Positions 16,022 through 24,788 of a stretch of 64,000 nucleotides of DNA are shown piece after piece. Both the position numbers and the translations under genes were made by a program. Each line of letters starts with the position of its first letter. Within the stretch, counting starts at the first letter, position 1. This DNA is from Rhodococcus maanshanensis NBRC 100610 (GTDB lineage Bacteria; Actinomycetota; Actinomycetes; Mycobacteriales; Mycobacteriaceae): positions 62,001-126,000 of the forward strand of contig NZ_BCXA01000017.1 in the NCBI RefSeq assembly GCF_001894865.1, read 5' to 3'. The notes below the pieces were generated by a model. That model saw nothing but the letters and a program-made list of their open reading frames with translations, was not told the DNA's origin and did not search any database.

Positions 16022-16684
16022 CTACTTCTGAGCGGAGAGCTTCCGGTACTCCAGCACGTCGTCGATGATCCCGTACTCCTTGGCCTCCGCGGCCGTGAGG
16101 ATCTTGTCGCGATCGGTGTCCTTGCGGATCACCTCGGCGTCCTTGCCGGTGTGCTTGCTCAGCGTCGACTCCATGAGCCTGCGCATCCGCTCGATCTCGG
16201 CGGCCTGGATCTCGAGGTCCGAGACCTGGCCCTGGATGCCGCCCGTAGCCGGCTGGTGGATCAGCACACGCGCGTTCGGCAGCGCGAGGCGCTTGCCGGG
16301 AGTGCCCGCGGCCAGCAGCACGGCCGCGGCCGAGGCCGCCTGGCCGAGGCACACCGTGGTGATGTCGGCGCGCACGTACTGCATGGTGTCGTAGATCGCC
16401 ATCAGCGACGTGAACGAGCCGCCGGGCGAGTTGATGTACATCGTGATGTCGCGGTCCGGATCGAGCGACTCGAGCACGAGCAGCTGCGCCATCACGTCGT
16501 TGGCCGACGCGTCATCCACCTGCACACCGAGGAAGATGATGCGCTCCTCGAACAGCTTGTTGTACGGGTTCGACTCCTTGACGCCGTAGCTGGAGTGCTC
16601 GATGAACGAGGGCAGGATGTAGCGCGACTGAGCGCCGGCCGGCGCCTGGCCGCCGAGCGCACGGGGATCGAAGAGGTTGGTCAT
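16022..16684 (-). CDS. clpP2: ATP-dependent Clp protease proteolytic subunit ClpP2
   Basis: The 220-residue serine peptidase forms one ring of the ClpP1P2 heterotetradecamer. It begins [20 protein letters not shown] and has [20 protein letters not shown], the nucleophile Ser in [20 protein letters not shown], the His in [10 protein letters not shown], and the Asp in [20 protein letters not shown]. It is 46 bases downstream of clpP1 and certainly co-transcribed. The longer N-terminal tail than ClpP1 is normal for the actinobacterial second subunit. Confidence 0.97.
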   Translation of the reverse strand: MTNLFDPRALGGQAPAGAQSRYILPSFIEHSSYGVKESNPYNKLFEERIIFLGVQVDDASANDVMAQLLVLESLDPDRDITMYINSPGGSFTSLMAIYDTMQYVRADITTVCLGQAASAAAVLLAAGTPGKRLALPNARVLIHQPATGGIQGQVSDLEIQAAEIERMRRLMESTLSKHTGKDAEVIRKDTDRDKILTAAEAKEYGIIDDVLEYRKLSAQK

Positions 16685-16730
16685 CAGTTCTCCAAGATGG
16701 TGTGGACGAGAGGTCGGAGGCGGTGGCGGG

Positions 16731-17357
16731 TCAGTTGCCCGCGCCGCCGGCCTGCCGTGCGCGGGTGATGACGTGATCGACGAAGCCGTAGTCGAGCGCT
16801 TCCTTGGCGGTGAACCAACGGTCACGGTCCGAGTCGGCGGTGATCTGCTCGACGGTCTGACCGGTGTGCTCCGCGATGAGCTCGGCCATCTCGCGCTTGG
16901 TGTGCGCGAACTGCTCGGCCATAATCGCGATGTCGGACGCGGTTCCACCGATACCGGCAGACGGCTGGTGCATCATGATCCGCGCGTGCGGCAGGGCGAA
17001 GCGCTTGCCCTTGGTGCCTGCCGAGAGCAGGAACTGCCCCATCGACGCGGCCAGGCCCATGCCGAACGTCGCGACGTCGCACTCGGCGAACTGCATGGTG
17101 TCGAAGATCGCCATGCCCGCCGTCACCGAACCACCCGGCGAGTTGATGTACAGGTTGATGTCCCGCGTTGGGTCCTCTGCCGACAGCAGCAGGATCTGCG
17201 CGCACAGCTTGTTCGCGATGTCGTCGTCGACCTGGGTACCGAGGAAGATGATGCGTTCCCGAAGCAGGCGCTCGAACACCGAGTCGCTGAGATTCAGACC
17301 AGAGGTGGCTGAAGTCATGGCGGGGCTCAACGAAGCCCCCGGGTTCTGTGAAGTCAC
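16731..17357 (-). CDS. clpP1: ATP-dependent Clp protease proteolytic subunit ClpP1
   Basis: The 208-residue peptidase subunit has [20 protein letters not shown], the nucleophile in [16 protein letters not shown], the His in [16 protein letters not shown], and the Asp in [20 protein letters not shown]. The GTG at 17357 is chosen because GGAGAAGG lies about 8 bases before it; ATGs at 17375 and further in lack such a site. It heads the clpP1-clpP2 operon. A ClgR-type activator site and a TAGTGT -10 box (17403-17408) lie upstream. Confidence 0.96.
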   Translation of the reverse strand: MTSQNPGASLSPAMTSATSGLNLSDSVFERLLRERIIFLGTQVDDDIANKLCAQILLLSAEDPTRDINLYINSPGGSVTAGMAIFDTMQFAECDVATFGMGLAASMGQFLLSAGTKGKRFALPHARIMMHQPSAGIGGTASDIAIMAEQFAHTKREMAELIAEHTGQTVEQITADSDRDRWFTAKEALDYGFVDHVITRARQAGGAGN

Positions 17358-17410
17358 GGTACCTGCCTTCTCCATAACTGAATTCGATGGTTCTTGACAC
17401 TGACACTAAC

Positions 17411-17450
17411 GAACAGGGACGGCCCCGGAGTCCCGGTGCCGTCCCTGTTC
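17411..17450. terminator. Terminator between tig and clpP1
   Basis: GAACAGGGACGG (17411-17422) pairs with CCGTCCCTGTTC (17439-17450), and the loop can extend the stem through CCCCGG/CCGGTG. It follows the tig stop by about 17 bases on the minus strand. It lies between the ClgR-type site and the clpP1 -10 box. Confidence 0.75.
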
Positions 17451-17464
17451 GCTATTGGCGTGAA
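17447..17464 (-). promoter_or_regulatory. ClgR activator-binding site upstream of clpP1P2
   Basis: The minus strand reads TTCACGCCAATAGCGAAC. It matches every defined position of the corynebacterial ClgR consensus WNNWCGCYNANRGCGWWS, recalled from C. glutamicum work. ClgR activates clpP1P2 and clpC after proteotoxic stress. The site is about 40 bases upstream of the TAGTGT -10 box, a normal activator position. Confidence 0.75.
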
Positions 17465-17466
17465 AT

Positions 17467-18822
17467 CTAGCTCTCGTCCGCGGCCTCGGCCTCGTCCGAC
17501 TCCGGGGTGCCGAACAGCTCCGCGGTGTCGACTGCCGCACCGGAGGTGTCCGTCACGGTCACCTGGTCGACGACGGTCGCGAGCGCCTTGCCGCGACGGA
17601 CATCGGCGAACACGGCGCCGAGCTGACCGGCCTGCTGGACCTGCTGGATGAACTGGTCCGGCGAGATGCCGTAGCGCTGCGCCTGGAAGATGATCCGCTC
17701 GGTCAGCTCCTGCTGGCCGACCTCGGTGCCCGCCTCGTCCGCGATCGCGTCGAGCAGCAGCTGGGTCTTCACCGACTTCTCGGCAGCCTCGGTGGCGTCC
17801 TTGTCGAACTGCTCGCGGCTGGTGCCCTGCGCCTCGAGGAGGGCGTTGAGCTGCTCCTCGTCGTGGTCGAGGCCGTGCACGGCCTCGTGCAGCTGGGCGT
17901 CGACCTCGGCCTTGACCACGGTCTCGGGCAGCGGGACCTCGATGGTCTCGAGCAGCGTCTCGAGGACCTTGTCGCGGATCTGGCCGGCCTGCTCGACCTT
18001 GGCCACCCGGCCGACCCGCTCGCGCAGGTCGTCCTTGAGCGCGTCGAGGGTGTCGAACTCGCTCGCCAGCTGGGCGAACTCGTCGTCGGCCTCGGGCAGC
18101 TCGCGCTCCTTGACGGTGCCGACGGTGACCGTCACGACGGCCTCCTTGTCGGCGTGCTCACCGGCGACGAGCTTGGTGGTGAAGTCCTTCGACTCGCCGG
18201 CCTTGAGTCCGACGATCGCCTCGTCGAGACCCTCGATCAGCTGGCCGGAGCCCACCTCGTGGGACAGGCCGGACGCGGTCGCCTCCGGGACGGCCTCGCC
18301 GTCGATGGCGGCCGACAGGTCGATCGACACGAAGTCGCCGTCCTGAACCGCGCGCTCGACACCGGTGAGGGTGCCGAAACGCTGACGCAGCGACAGCAGC
18401 TGCTCCTCGACGGCCTCATCGGTGATCTCGACCGGGTCGACGGTGACCGCGAGGGTGCTGTAGTCGGGCAGGTCGATCTCGGGACGGACGTCCACCTCGG
18501 CGGTGAACGCGAGCAGCTCGCCGTCTTCGATCTTGGTGATGTCGATCTCGGGCTGACCGATCGCCTTGACGCCCGCGGTGGTCACGGCCTCCGAGTAGCG
18601 CCCGGGAAGGGTGTCGTTGACGACCTGCTCGAGCACGGCGCCGCGGCCGACGCGAGCCTCGAGGAGCTTGGCCGGGGCCTTGCCCGGACGGAAGCCGGGG
18701 AGACGGATCTGCTGCGCGAGGGCCTTGTACGCCTTGTCGAAATCGGGCTTGAGCTCCTCGAAGGGCACCTCAACGTTGATACGGACCCGCGTCGGGCTCA
18801 GCTGCTCGACGGTGCTCTTCAC
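17467..18822 (-). CDS. tig: Trigger factor, ribosome-associated chaperone and prolyl isomerase
   Basis: The 451-residue protein begins [20 protein letters not shown] and carries the ribosome-docking signature [20 protein letters not shown] at about residues 40-60. The FKBP-type isomerase domain lies at about 160-245 ([20 protein letters not shown]) and is followed by the helical chaperone domain. The tail is acidic ([11 protein letters not shown]). GTG at 18822 is preferred over the ATG 6 bases upstream because GGAG is spaced 7 bases from it. It lies upstream of clpP1P2 but is separated by a terminator. Confidence 0.97.
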   Translation of the reverse strand: MKSTVEQLSPTRVRINVEVPFEELKPDFDKAYKALAQQIRLPGFRPGKAPAKLLEARVGRGAVLEQVVNDTLPGRYSEAVTTAGVKAIGQPEIDITKIEDGELLAFTAEVDVRPEIDLPDYSTLAVTVDPVEITDEAVEEQLLSLRQRFGTLTGVERAVQDGDFVSIDLSAAIDGEAVPEATASGLSHEVGSGQLIEGLDEAIVGLKAGESKDFTTKLVAGEHADKEAVVTVTVGTVKERELPEADDEFAQLASEFDTLDALKDDLRERVGRVAKVEQAGQIRDKVLETLLETIEVPLPETVVKAEVDAQLHEAVHGLDHDEEQLNALLEAQGTSREQFDKDATEAAEKSVKTQLLLDAIADEAGTEVGQQELTERIIFQAQRYGISPDQFIQQVQQAGQLGAVFADVRRGKALATVVDQVTVTDTSGAAVDTAELFGTPESDEAEAADES

Positions 18823-18899
18823 GGACATGCTCCTTCGTGTGGTCTTGCTCGTTGCGTCGCGGCCCTGGTCTTCAGTTCCGCGCTGTTATGACGTTGTCC

Positions 18900-18977
<78 letters not shown>

Positions 18978-19177
18978 TTAGGTCCGCGACACGGCGGCCG
19001 CGCGAAAGATCCGCGTGGCTACCGCCGTGCTGAATCCTACGGGTCACCCGTTCGTGAAATTCCCGGCCACCCTTTTTGACGGATCGCCCGCCACCCGATT
19101 GGCGAATCCAGAACTGGGTTGGGTACAGTCTCTCAACGCAGACGACATCGATGGCGATCCCAAGTTGTCGTGTGCAC

Positions 19178-19251
19178 GGGGATGTAGCTTAGTGGTAAAG
19201 CCTCTGCCTTCCAAGCAGATGATGCGGGTTCGATTCCCGTCATCCCCTCCA
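19178..19251 (+). tRNA. tRNA-Gly (anticodon TCC)
   Basis: GGGGATG (19178-19184) pairs with CATCCCC (19241-19247). The anticodon stem-loop CTGCCTTCCAAGCAG gives anticodon TCC. The T-loop is GTTCGATTC. T discriminator, with CCA encoded at 19249-19251. An intrinsic terminator follows. Confidence 0.98.
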
Positions 19252-19262
19252 CGATCCACCAG

Positions 19263-19293
19263 CCCACCCAGGCCTTCGCCGGGTGGGTTTTTT
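19263..19293 (+). terminator. Intrinsic terminator of tRNA-Gly
   Basis: CCCACCC (19263-19269) and GGGTGGG (19281-19287) form a stem followed by six T residues (19288-19293), a classical rho-independent terminator 12 bases after the CCA. Confidence 0.9.
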
Positions 19294-19523
19294 CGTGCCC
19301 GGGTGCGGTTTGCACTCTGGCCCCCACGACAGGTCGAGTGCCCGCAGGGATCCACCCCACAACCGGTGGTGTCGTCGTGACCACCAATGGTGTCGCGGTG
19401 GCCACCGGCGACGTCGCCACGGCCCGACACTCCCCGAAAGAGATCCGTGGCGGCACATCTTTGGGCTCGCCACATGGACACAGCATCGCCCTGACCTGCA
19501 GATTCACCCATTTTGCACCATTT

Positions 19524-19596
19524 TGACACCACCATGCCACCAGAAATGTGGCCACACCTCTTGCGCTGACACCTCTTTGGTGTCATAGTGGTGTCA
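19524..19596 (+). promoter_or_regulatory. Leaderless promoter with operator in its spacer, RHH-ABC operon
   Basis: A -35-like TTGCGC (19561-19566) and a -10-like CATAGT (19584-19589) are exactly 17 bases apart, and the ATG starts 6 bases after the -10 box. The spacer holds the inverted repeat TGACACC (19567-19573)-N5-GGTGTCA (19579-19585). Further half-sites are GGTGTCA at 19590-19596, covering the start codon, and TGACACC at 19524-19530. Related GGTGTCG motifs occur further upstream. This fits autoregulation by the RHH protein encoded first in the operon. Otherwise 19294-19523 shows no gene. Confidence 0.65.
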
Positions 19597-20108
19597 TGGA
19601 ACTTACGAGATACGTCGACGAGCTGCAGCACCAGCTCGCCACCGCAGCCGCAGCAGGCGGAAACGAGGCACGTGAGCTGGCCGAGCGCCTGACCGCCCCG
19701 CTCGACGCCGCCGTCCGACTCATGCTGCTCGAGGCCCTCTCGGCCGCGGCGAACGAGATCACGGCCGAGCTCGCCCCCGGCTCCGTCGATGTGCGCCTCC
19801 AGGGCCGCGACCCGGAGTTCGTCGTCACCCCCGCCCCATCCTCGGCGTTCGAGGACGCCGGGCCCGCGACCGTGGAGCCCGCGCCGCCCGCGGCTCTCGA
19901 CCCCGACGACGTCAGCACCTCCCGCACCACACTCCGCCTGCCCGACCAGCTCAAGGCGCAGGTCGAGGCGGCGGCGGCCCGCGAGGGCGTCTCCCTCAAC
20001 ACCTGGCTCGTGCGCGCGGTCGCTGCCGCCGTCCGGCCCGCCACACCGTCCAGCGCAACAGCGCGCATATCCAGCACCTCCGGCCGGCTCTCCGGCTGGG
20101 TGCGCTGA
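19596..20108 (+). CDS. Ribbon-helix-helix (HicB/Arc-like) regulator
   Basis: The 170-residue protein ends in a typical RHH module, SRTTLRLPDQLKAQVEAAAA followed by REGVSLNTWLVRAVAAAV (about residues 108-147), which would dimerise and bind DNA by a beta ribbon. The N-terminal two thirds (MELTRYVDELQHQLATAAAA) are helical and acidic and could sense a signal or an interaction partner. It is first in an operon with DUF4097 and an ABC exporter. Repeated TGACACC half-sites over its own promoter suggest autorepression. No toxin gene is adjacent, so I do not read it as a toxin-antitoxin antitoxin. Confidence 0.8.
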   Translation: MELTRYVDELQHQLATAAAAGGNEARELAERLTAPLDAAVRLMLLEALSAAANEITAELAPGSVDVRLQGRDPEFVVTPAPSSAFEDAGPATVEPAPPAALDPDDVSTSRTTLRLPDQLKAQVEAAAAREGVSLNTWLVRAVAAAVRPATPSSATARISSTSGRLSGWVR

Positions 20109-20174
20109 TCCACCTCCCCGAATCACACACCCGCGCCCCGCAAAGAGGGGCAGACACAGAACCGAGGACTCACC

Positions 20175-21017
20175 ATGCCTACTTTCGCGACCCCCGAGCC
20201 GATCACCGTCTCCGTCGACATCGCCGTCGGCGCCGTCAATCTCGTCGCGAGCGATCGCTCCGACACCGTGGTCACCGTCCGCCCCAACGACCCGAACAAG
20301 TCCGGCGACGTGAAGGCCGCCGACGAGACCCGCGTCGACTTCCACGACGGCACCCTCACCGTGCAGACGGGCACCAGGTGGAAGTACCTCACCAAGTCCT
20401 CCGTCGACCTCACGATCGAGCTGCCGACGGGTTCCTCCGTGCAGGGCGGTGCGCTCGGCCCCCTCTTCGCCCAGGGCAGGCTCGGTACCTGCTCGTTCAC
20501 GAGCCGTGCCGGTGACGTTCGAGTCGACGAGGTCGGCGGCAGGCTCGACCTCCGCGCGAGCGCGGGCTCCGTCGTGGTCGGACGCGCCCTCGGCTCCACC
20601 GAGATCGTCGTCACCGCAGGCGGCGTGCGTATCCGCGAGCTCGCCGGGGACGCCAGCATCAAGAACCCGAACGGTCCGACCGAGATCGGCGAGGCGACCG
20701 GCACCCTGCGCGTGAACGGAGCCCACGGGCCCATCTCGATCGACCGGTCGCTCGGTGACACCACCGCTCGCACCGCGCACGGGAACATCCGCATCGAGCA
20801 GGCCACCAGCGGCCGGGTCCAGCTCGAGAGCTCGACCGGCGCGATCGAGATCGGGGTGCCCGAGGGCACCGCGGCCTGGCTCGACGCCACCACGCAGCAC
20901 GGCAAGGTCCGCAACCTCCTGCACGACGCCGCGGGCCCCGACGAGAGCGACCGGACCGCCGAGGTTCGCGCCGGCTCCAGCTACGGCGACATCGTCGTCC
21001 GACGTCCGCACGCCTGA
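20175..21017 (+). CDS. DUF4097-family beta-repeat protein
   Basis: The 280-residue protein consists of repeated short strands (VSVDIAVGAVNLVASDRSDT, LDLRASAGSVVVGRALGSTE, GNIRIEQATSGRVQLESSTG) that would fold as a right-handed parallel beta-helix, the DUF4097/adhesin-like fold. No signal peptide is evident, so it is probably cytoplasmic or membrane-peripheral. It starts 66 bases after the RHH gene and ends 36 before the ABC ATPase gene. DUF4097 proteins are often encoded beside such exporters; their function is unknown. Confidence 0.88.
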   Translation: MPTFATPEPITVSVDIAVGAVNLVASDRSDTVVTVRPNDPNKSGDVKAADETRVDFHDGTLTVQTGTRWKYLTKSSVDLTIELPTGSSVQGGALGPLFAQGRLGTCSFTSRAGDVRVDEVGGRLDLRASAGSVVVGRALGSTEIVVTAGGVRIRELAGDASIKNPNGPTEIGEATGTLRVNGAHGPISIDRSLGDTTARTAHGNIRIEQATSGRVQLESSTGAIEIGVPEGTAAWLDATTQHGKVRNLLHDAAGPDESDRTAEVRAGSSYGDIVVRRPHA

Positions 21018-21053
21018 CCAAGAGCCCGACCCACCACCATCGAAGGAGAACCC

Positions 21054-21854
21054 ATGACCACCACCGTCCGCGGTCCCGCGATCGAGGTCGCCGGCCTGCG
21101 CAAGTCGTACCGGTCGAAGGCAGGCGAGCAAGTCGTGCTCGACGGCGTCGACCTGGTCGTGCCCGCCGGCACCGTGACCGCCCTGCTCGGCCCCAACGGG
21201 GCAGGCAAGACCACTGCCGTCGGCGTCATGTCCACCCTGCTCGCCGCCGACGCGGGCACAGTCCGTGTCGCGGGCCACGACGTGGCCCGCGAGCCCGAGG
21301 CGGTGCGCGCGTCGATCGGCGTGACGGGCCAGATCACCGCCGTCGACGAGCTGCTCAACGCCACCGAGAACCTGCGGCTCATGGCCGACCTCAATCACCT
21401 CGGCCGCGCCGAGGGGCGCCGCCGGATCACCGAACTGCTCGAGCGTTTCGGCCTCGCCGACGCCGCGCGCAAGCCCGTGGCGACCTTCTCCGGCGGCATG
21501 AAGCGCAAGCTCGACCTCGCGATGACGCTCGTCGGTGCACCATCCGTCGTGTTCCTCGACGAGCCAACGACGGGCCTCGACCCGCGCAGCCGTCGCGTCC
21601 TGTGGGACGAGGTGCGCACGCTCGTCGCCGCGGGCACCACGATCCTGCTCACCACGCAGTACCTCGAGGAGGCCGACAAGCTCGCCGACTCGGTCGCCGT
21701 CCTGAACGAAGGCCGCATCGTCGCCGAGGGCACCCCCGCCGAGCTCAAGGCCGCGCACGACACCGGCTCACTCGACGACGTGTTCCTCGCCCTCACCGAG
21801 CCGCCCACCGAGACCGAGACCGGCCCCGCCACCACCAAGGAGAACGTCCGATGA
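21054..21854 (+). CDS. ABC exporter ATP-binding protein (DrrA-like)
   Basis: The 266-residue nucleotide-binding protein has Walker A in LLGPNGAGKTTAVGVM, the signature FSGGMKRKLDLAM, Walker B in PSVVFLDEPTTGLDPRSRRV and the switch His in TTILLTTQYLEEADKLAD. This is the daunorubicin-resistance (DrrA) type that pairs with a separate ABC-2 permease. GAAGGAG precedes the ATG. Its stop overlaps the permease start (ATGA), indicating coupled translation. The substrate is unknown. Confidence 0.95.
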   Translation: MTTTVRGPAIEVAGLRKSYRSKAGEQVVLDGVDLVVPAGTVTALLGPNGAGKTTAVGVMSTLLAADAGTVRVAGHDVAREPEAVRASIGVTGQITAVDELLNATENLRLMADLNHLGRAEGRRRITELLERFGLADAARKPVATFSGGMKRKLDLAMTLVGAPSVVFLDEPTTGLDPRSRRVLWDEVRTLVAAGTTILLTTQYLEEADKLADSVAVLNEGRIVAEGTPAELKAAHDTGSLDDVFLALTEPPTETETGPATTKENVR

Positions 21855-22687
21855 CCGCCATCGCCACCACCGCTCCCGCCACCGTGCGCTCGCGCCCGGC
21901 GACGGATGTCCTCACGATGCTGCGCCGCAACCTCCTGCGCGCGGTGCGCTACCCGGGGCTCACCATGTTCCTCGTCGCAGGCCCGCTGGTGATGCTCGTG
22001 CTGTTCGTGTACATCTTCGGCGGCGCCCTCGGCGCAGGCGTCATGCCAGGGGTCGCCCCCGGCGCCGACGGGCGGGCGGCGTACCTGGACTACATCACGC
22101 CGACGCTGTTCATCCTCACCATCGTCGGCGCGGGACAGTCCGTGGCCATCAGCGCCGCCATGGACGCCGCAAGCGGGATCATGTCGCGGTTCAAGACCAT
22201 GGCGATCTCGCCGGGGTCCGTGCTCTCCGGGCAGGTGCTCGGCACGGTGCTCCAGTCGCTGGCGGCAATCGTGCTCGTGCTCGGCGCGGCACTCGCGATG
22301 GGCTACCGTCCCGACGCGGGCGCGCTCGACTGGCTCGCGCTGCTTGGCCTGTTCGTTCTGCTTGGTCTCGCCCTCAGCTGGCTGTGCGTCGCGATGGGGC
22401 TGAACGCGCGGAGCGTGGAGACGGCCAGCAACACCCCGATGATCCTGCTGCTGCTGCCGTTCCTCGGTAGCGGGTTCGTGCCGGTCGAGACCATGCCGAC
22501 GGCGGTGCGCTGGTTCGCGGAGTACCAGCCGTTCACGCCGATCATCGAGACCGTGCGCGGGCTGCTCGCCGGCGGCGCCGGCCTGGAGGCCGCGGTGGTT
22601 GCGCAGGCGGTCGGCTGGACCGTGGCGATCGGCGTCGGCGGATATGCCTGGGCGCGCTCGCTCTACCGCCGCGAGCGTCGTCTCTGA
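21851..22687 (+). CDS. ABC-2 type exporter permease (DrrB-like)
   Basis: The 278-residue protein has six predicted membrane segments (first GLTMFLVAGPLVMLVLFVYI, last AVVAQAVGWTVAIGVGGYAW). It has the ABC-2 family region LGSGFVPVETMPTAVRWFAE before the loop YQPFTPIIETVRGLL. It completes the exporter with the overlapping ATPase gene. It is last in the RHH-DUF4097-ATPase-permease operon, which ends at a large hairpin. Confidence 0.93.
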   Translation: MTAIATTAPATVRSRPATDVLTMLRRNLLRAVRYPGLTMFLVAGPLVMLVLFVYIFGGALGAGVMPGVAPGADGRAAYLDYITPTLFILTIVGAGQSVAISAAMDAASGIMSRFKTMAISPGSVLSGQVLGTVLQSLAAIVLVLGAALAMGYRPDAGALDWLALLGLFVLLGLALSWLCVAMGLNARSVETASNTPMILLLLPFLGSGFVPVETMPTAVRWFAEYQPFTPIIETVRGLLAGGAGLEAAVVAQAVGWTVAIGVGGYAWARSLYRRERRL

Positions 22688-22694
22688 GCGCCCA

Positions 22695-22760
22695 TCGACC
22701 CACGGCTTTCAGGGCCACACCGGTATATGCCCCGGTGTGGCCCTGACGGCCGTGGGTCGA
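22695..22760. terminator. Large bidirectional hairpin between the ABC exporter and dinB
   Basis: TCGACCCACGG pairs with CCGTGGGTCGA as the outer stem, and CAGGGCCACACCGG pairs with CCGGTGTGGCCCTG as the inner stem, with loop TATATGCC. It lies 8 bases after the permease stop and 18 bases past the convergent dinB stop, so it can serve both genes. Confidence 0.8.
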
Positions 22761-22777
22761 GAAGGTTGCTCCCACCC

Positions 22778-24016
22778 CTAGTCGGGCAGGATCGGCACCG
22801 TGACCCCCTGATCGCGGCCGAGCAGCACCGCCCTGGTGACGGCGGCCGAACCGAACCGGTCCCGCAGGCTGTCCAGGGTGGTGTCGAGGGAACTGCTCGA
22901 GAGCGGGCCGAACGGCAGCGCGAGTTGCTCCGCCCCACCCTCCTCCAGATTGGCGAGCGCAACCCCGACCAGGCTCAGGCCACGATCGCGGATGGTCGGC
23001 ATCGCCGCGGCCAGGAGACCACGAGCCTCGGCCTGGAGCACCGCGGTCTGCGACGTGGCCTGGCCGAGGGTGTGCGAGCGGGTCACCCGGGTGAAATCGT
23101 CGAAACGCAGCCGCAGCACCACGGTCCGGCAGACCCGGTCCGCCGCCCTCAGCCGCTTCGCCACCCGATCGACCAGCGCGACGAGCGACGCCTCGATGTC
23201 CTCCGGCGACTTCGGCCTACGCCCGAGCGCGTGCTGCGCGCCGATCGACCGCCTGCGAAGCCCGACCTGGACACGTCGAGGGTCGCGGGCCCAGGCGAGC
23301 GCGTGCAGGTGCCTGCCCGCCGCCTGCCCGACCACCGACATCAGTTCGCGTTCGGGGATCTCCGCGATCTGCCCGACGGTGCCGATCCCGTAGTCGCGCA
23401 GCTTGCGTGAGGTGACGGCGCCGACACCCCACAGCCTCTCGATCGGGAGCGGATGCAGGAAGGCCAATTCTCGGTCGGGCGGCACCACCAGCAACCCGTC
23501 CGGCTTGCCCACAGCGCTGGCCACCTTGGCGAGGAACTTGGTCCTCGCGACACCGACCGTGATCGGCAGCCCGACCCGCTCGCGCACCTCCGCCCGGAGC
23601 CGGGTGGCGATCTCGACGGGGGTTCCCGAGACCCGCCGCAATCCCCCGACGTCGAGGAACGCCTCATCGATCGACACCCCCTCAACGAGCGGGGTGGTCT
23701 GCCGGAACACCTCGAACACGGCGCGGCTCGCCTCCGCGTACGCGGACATCCGCGGCCGGACGACCACCGCCTGCGGACACAGCCGCAGCGCCTGCGCCCC
23801 ACTGCCCGCCGTGCGGACACCGAAGGCCTTGGCCTCGTAGCTGGCGGCCAGGACGACTCCCCCGCCGACGATCACCGGCCGCCCCCGCAGCGACGGATCG
23901 TCCCGCTGCTCGACCGAGGCATAGAAGGCGTCGAGATCGGCATGCAGGATCGTGGCCTCGGCCCTGGCCGGTTCGGAGGGCGGGGATGAAAACGCTGCAC
24001 GATCGGACACGAACAT
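22778..24016 (-). CDS. dinB: DNA polymerase IV (Y-family translesion polymerase)
   Basis: The 412-residue polymerase copies past damaged bases at low fidelity. It has ILHADLDAFYASVEQRDDPS (first catalytic Asp), SYEAKAFGVRTAGSGAQALR, and EGVSIDEAFLDVGGLRRVSG with the catalytic Asp-Glu. The thumb HhH and little-finger domains follow. A C-terminal beta-clamp-binding motif may be QLALPFG. The start is uncertain: ATG 24016 lies inside a LexA-like palindrome, GTG 24010 and ATG 24052 are alternatives, and none has a good Shine-Dalgarno. The window has no other SOS gene nearby. Confidence 0.93.
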   Translation of the reverse strand: MFVSDRAAFSSPPSEPARAEATILHADLDAFYASVEQRDDPSLRGRPVIVGGGVVLAASYEAKAFGVRTAGSGAQALRLCPQAVVVRPRMSAYAEASRAVFEVFRQTTPLVEGVSIDEAFLDVGGLRRVSGTPVEIATRLRAEVRERVGLPITVGVARTKFLAKVASAVGKPDGLLVVPPDRELAFLHPLPIERLWGVGAVTSRKLRDYGIGTVGQIAEIPERELMSVVGQAAGRHLHALAWARDPRRVQVGLRRRSIGAQHALGRRPKSPEDIEASLVALVDRVAKRLRAADRVCRTVVLRLRFDDFTRVTRSHTLGQATSQTAVLQAEARGLLAAAMPTIRDRGLSLVGVALANLEEGGAEQLALPFGPLSSSSLDTTLDSLRDRFGSAAVTRAVLLGRDQGVTVPILPD

Positions 24017-24024
24017 ATGTTCGC
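24009..24024 (-). promoter_or_regulatory. LexA (SOS) box candidate overlapping the dinB start
   Basis: The minus strand reads GCGAACATATGTTCGT, a perfect 14-base palindrome (CGAACATATGTTCG, 24010-24023). It matches 10 of 12 defined bases of TCGAAC-N4-GTTCGA. It contains the likely dinB start codon, so LexA bound there would block both initiation and early elongation. It shares the ATAT core with the site upstream of the DUF222 gene. Confidence 0.7.
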
Positions 24025-24112
24025 ATCGAACGCCGACAGTCGGAAGCCCCACGGCACCCGATACGCGTCAGGCCGACAGCAGCGCCCGCACCCCGCTCGG
24101 GCCCGGCTCATC

Positions 24113-24703
24113 TCACTGCCGTGCCGACCCGGCCTCGCGATGCATGCGCCACACCTCGGGTCCGTCATCGATGGCGATGTGTCCTGCGATCGAGAACCCG
24201 TGACGCTCGTACAGCGGCAGGTTTCGGCGGGTCGCCGTGTCCAGCCAACATGCTTGACCCCTGCGGTCCACCTCGGCCAGCCCGGCGGCGAGCAGATCGC
24301 CGCCCAACCCACGCCCCTGCGCGCTGCGGGCCACCCCGATCGTCGCCAGAAGCCATGCGTCATCCCAGGCGCCCATCGTCGACAGCTGCGCTTCCGCCTC
24401 CACCATCCGCGCGAACCGGTCCCCATGCAGCTCGGCAATCGTCGCGAAAACCGATTCGGCCGGAGCAGGCACGTCGGGGGGAATGAAGGCGACCACACCG
24501 TTCTGATCGGCGTCGGTGTACGCGAGGCCGTGCGGCACGGCCATGTGCTCGAGGTACAACCGTTGCAGCCCGGTCACCCGCTCCTGATGCGAGTCAGCCT
24601 GGACGCACCAGTTCGTCCACGGATAGTCGGCGAAAGCCTCCCCGAGTACGGCCGCCGCGCGGTCCAGATCTTCTGCAGCCAATGGCCGAATCGAGATGTG
24701 CAT
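24113..24703 (-). CDS. GNAT-family N-acetyltransferase
   Basis: The 196-residue protein starts MHISIRPLAAEDLDRAAAVL and holds the acetyl-CoA-binding motif A in LLATIGVARSAQGRGLGGDL. The late motif B region is LDTATRRNLPLYERHGFSIA and it ends with WRMHRE. This pattern fits a small-molecule acetyltransferase; the substrate is unknown. A start at ATG 24718 (five residues longer) is possible. No operon partner. Confidence 0.92.
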   Translation of the reverse strand: MHISIRPLAAEDLDRAAAVLGEAFADYPWTNWCVQADSHQERVTGLQRLYLEHMAVPHGLAYTDADQNGVVAFIPPDVPAPAESVFATIAELHGDRFARMVEAEAQLSTMGAWDDAWLLATIGVARSAQGRGLGGDLLAAGLAEVDRRGQACWLDTATRRNLPLYERHGFSIAGHIAIDDGPEVWRMHREAGSARQ

Positions 24704-24788
24704 ACGGCACTTCATCACGACACCCGGTCCCGACGAAAGTGATTATTCGGACATTAGGCGCGACGGAGCGCCACGGCCCGCGTGCCCG

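Noticed and set aside
19596-20108. HicB-type antitoxin of a toxin-antitoxin module
   Set aside because: The RHH domain fits, but no HicA-like or other toxin gene is adjacent. The downstream genes are DUF4097 and an ABC exporter.
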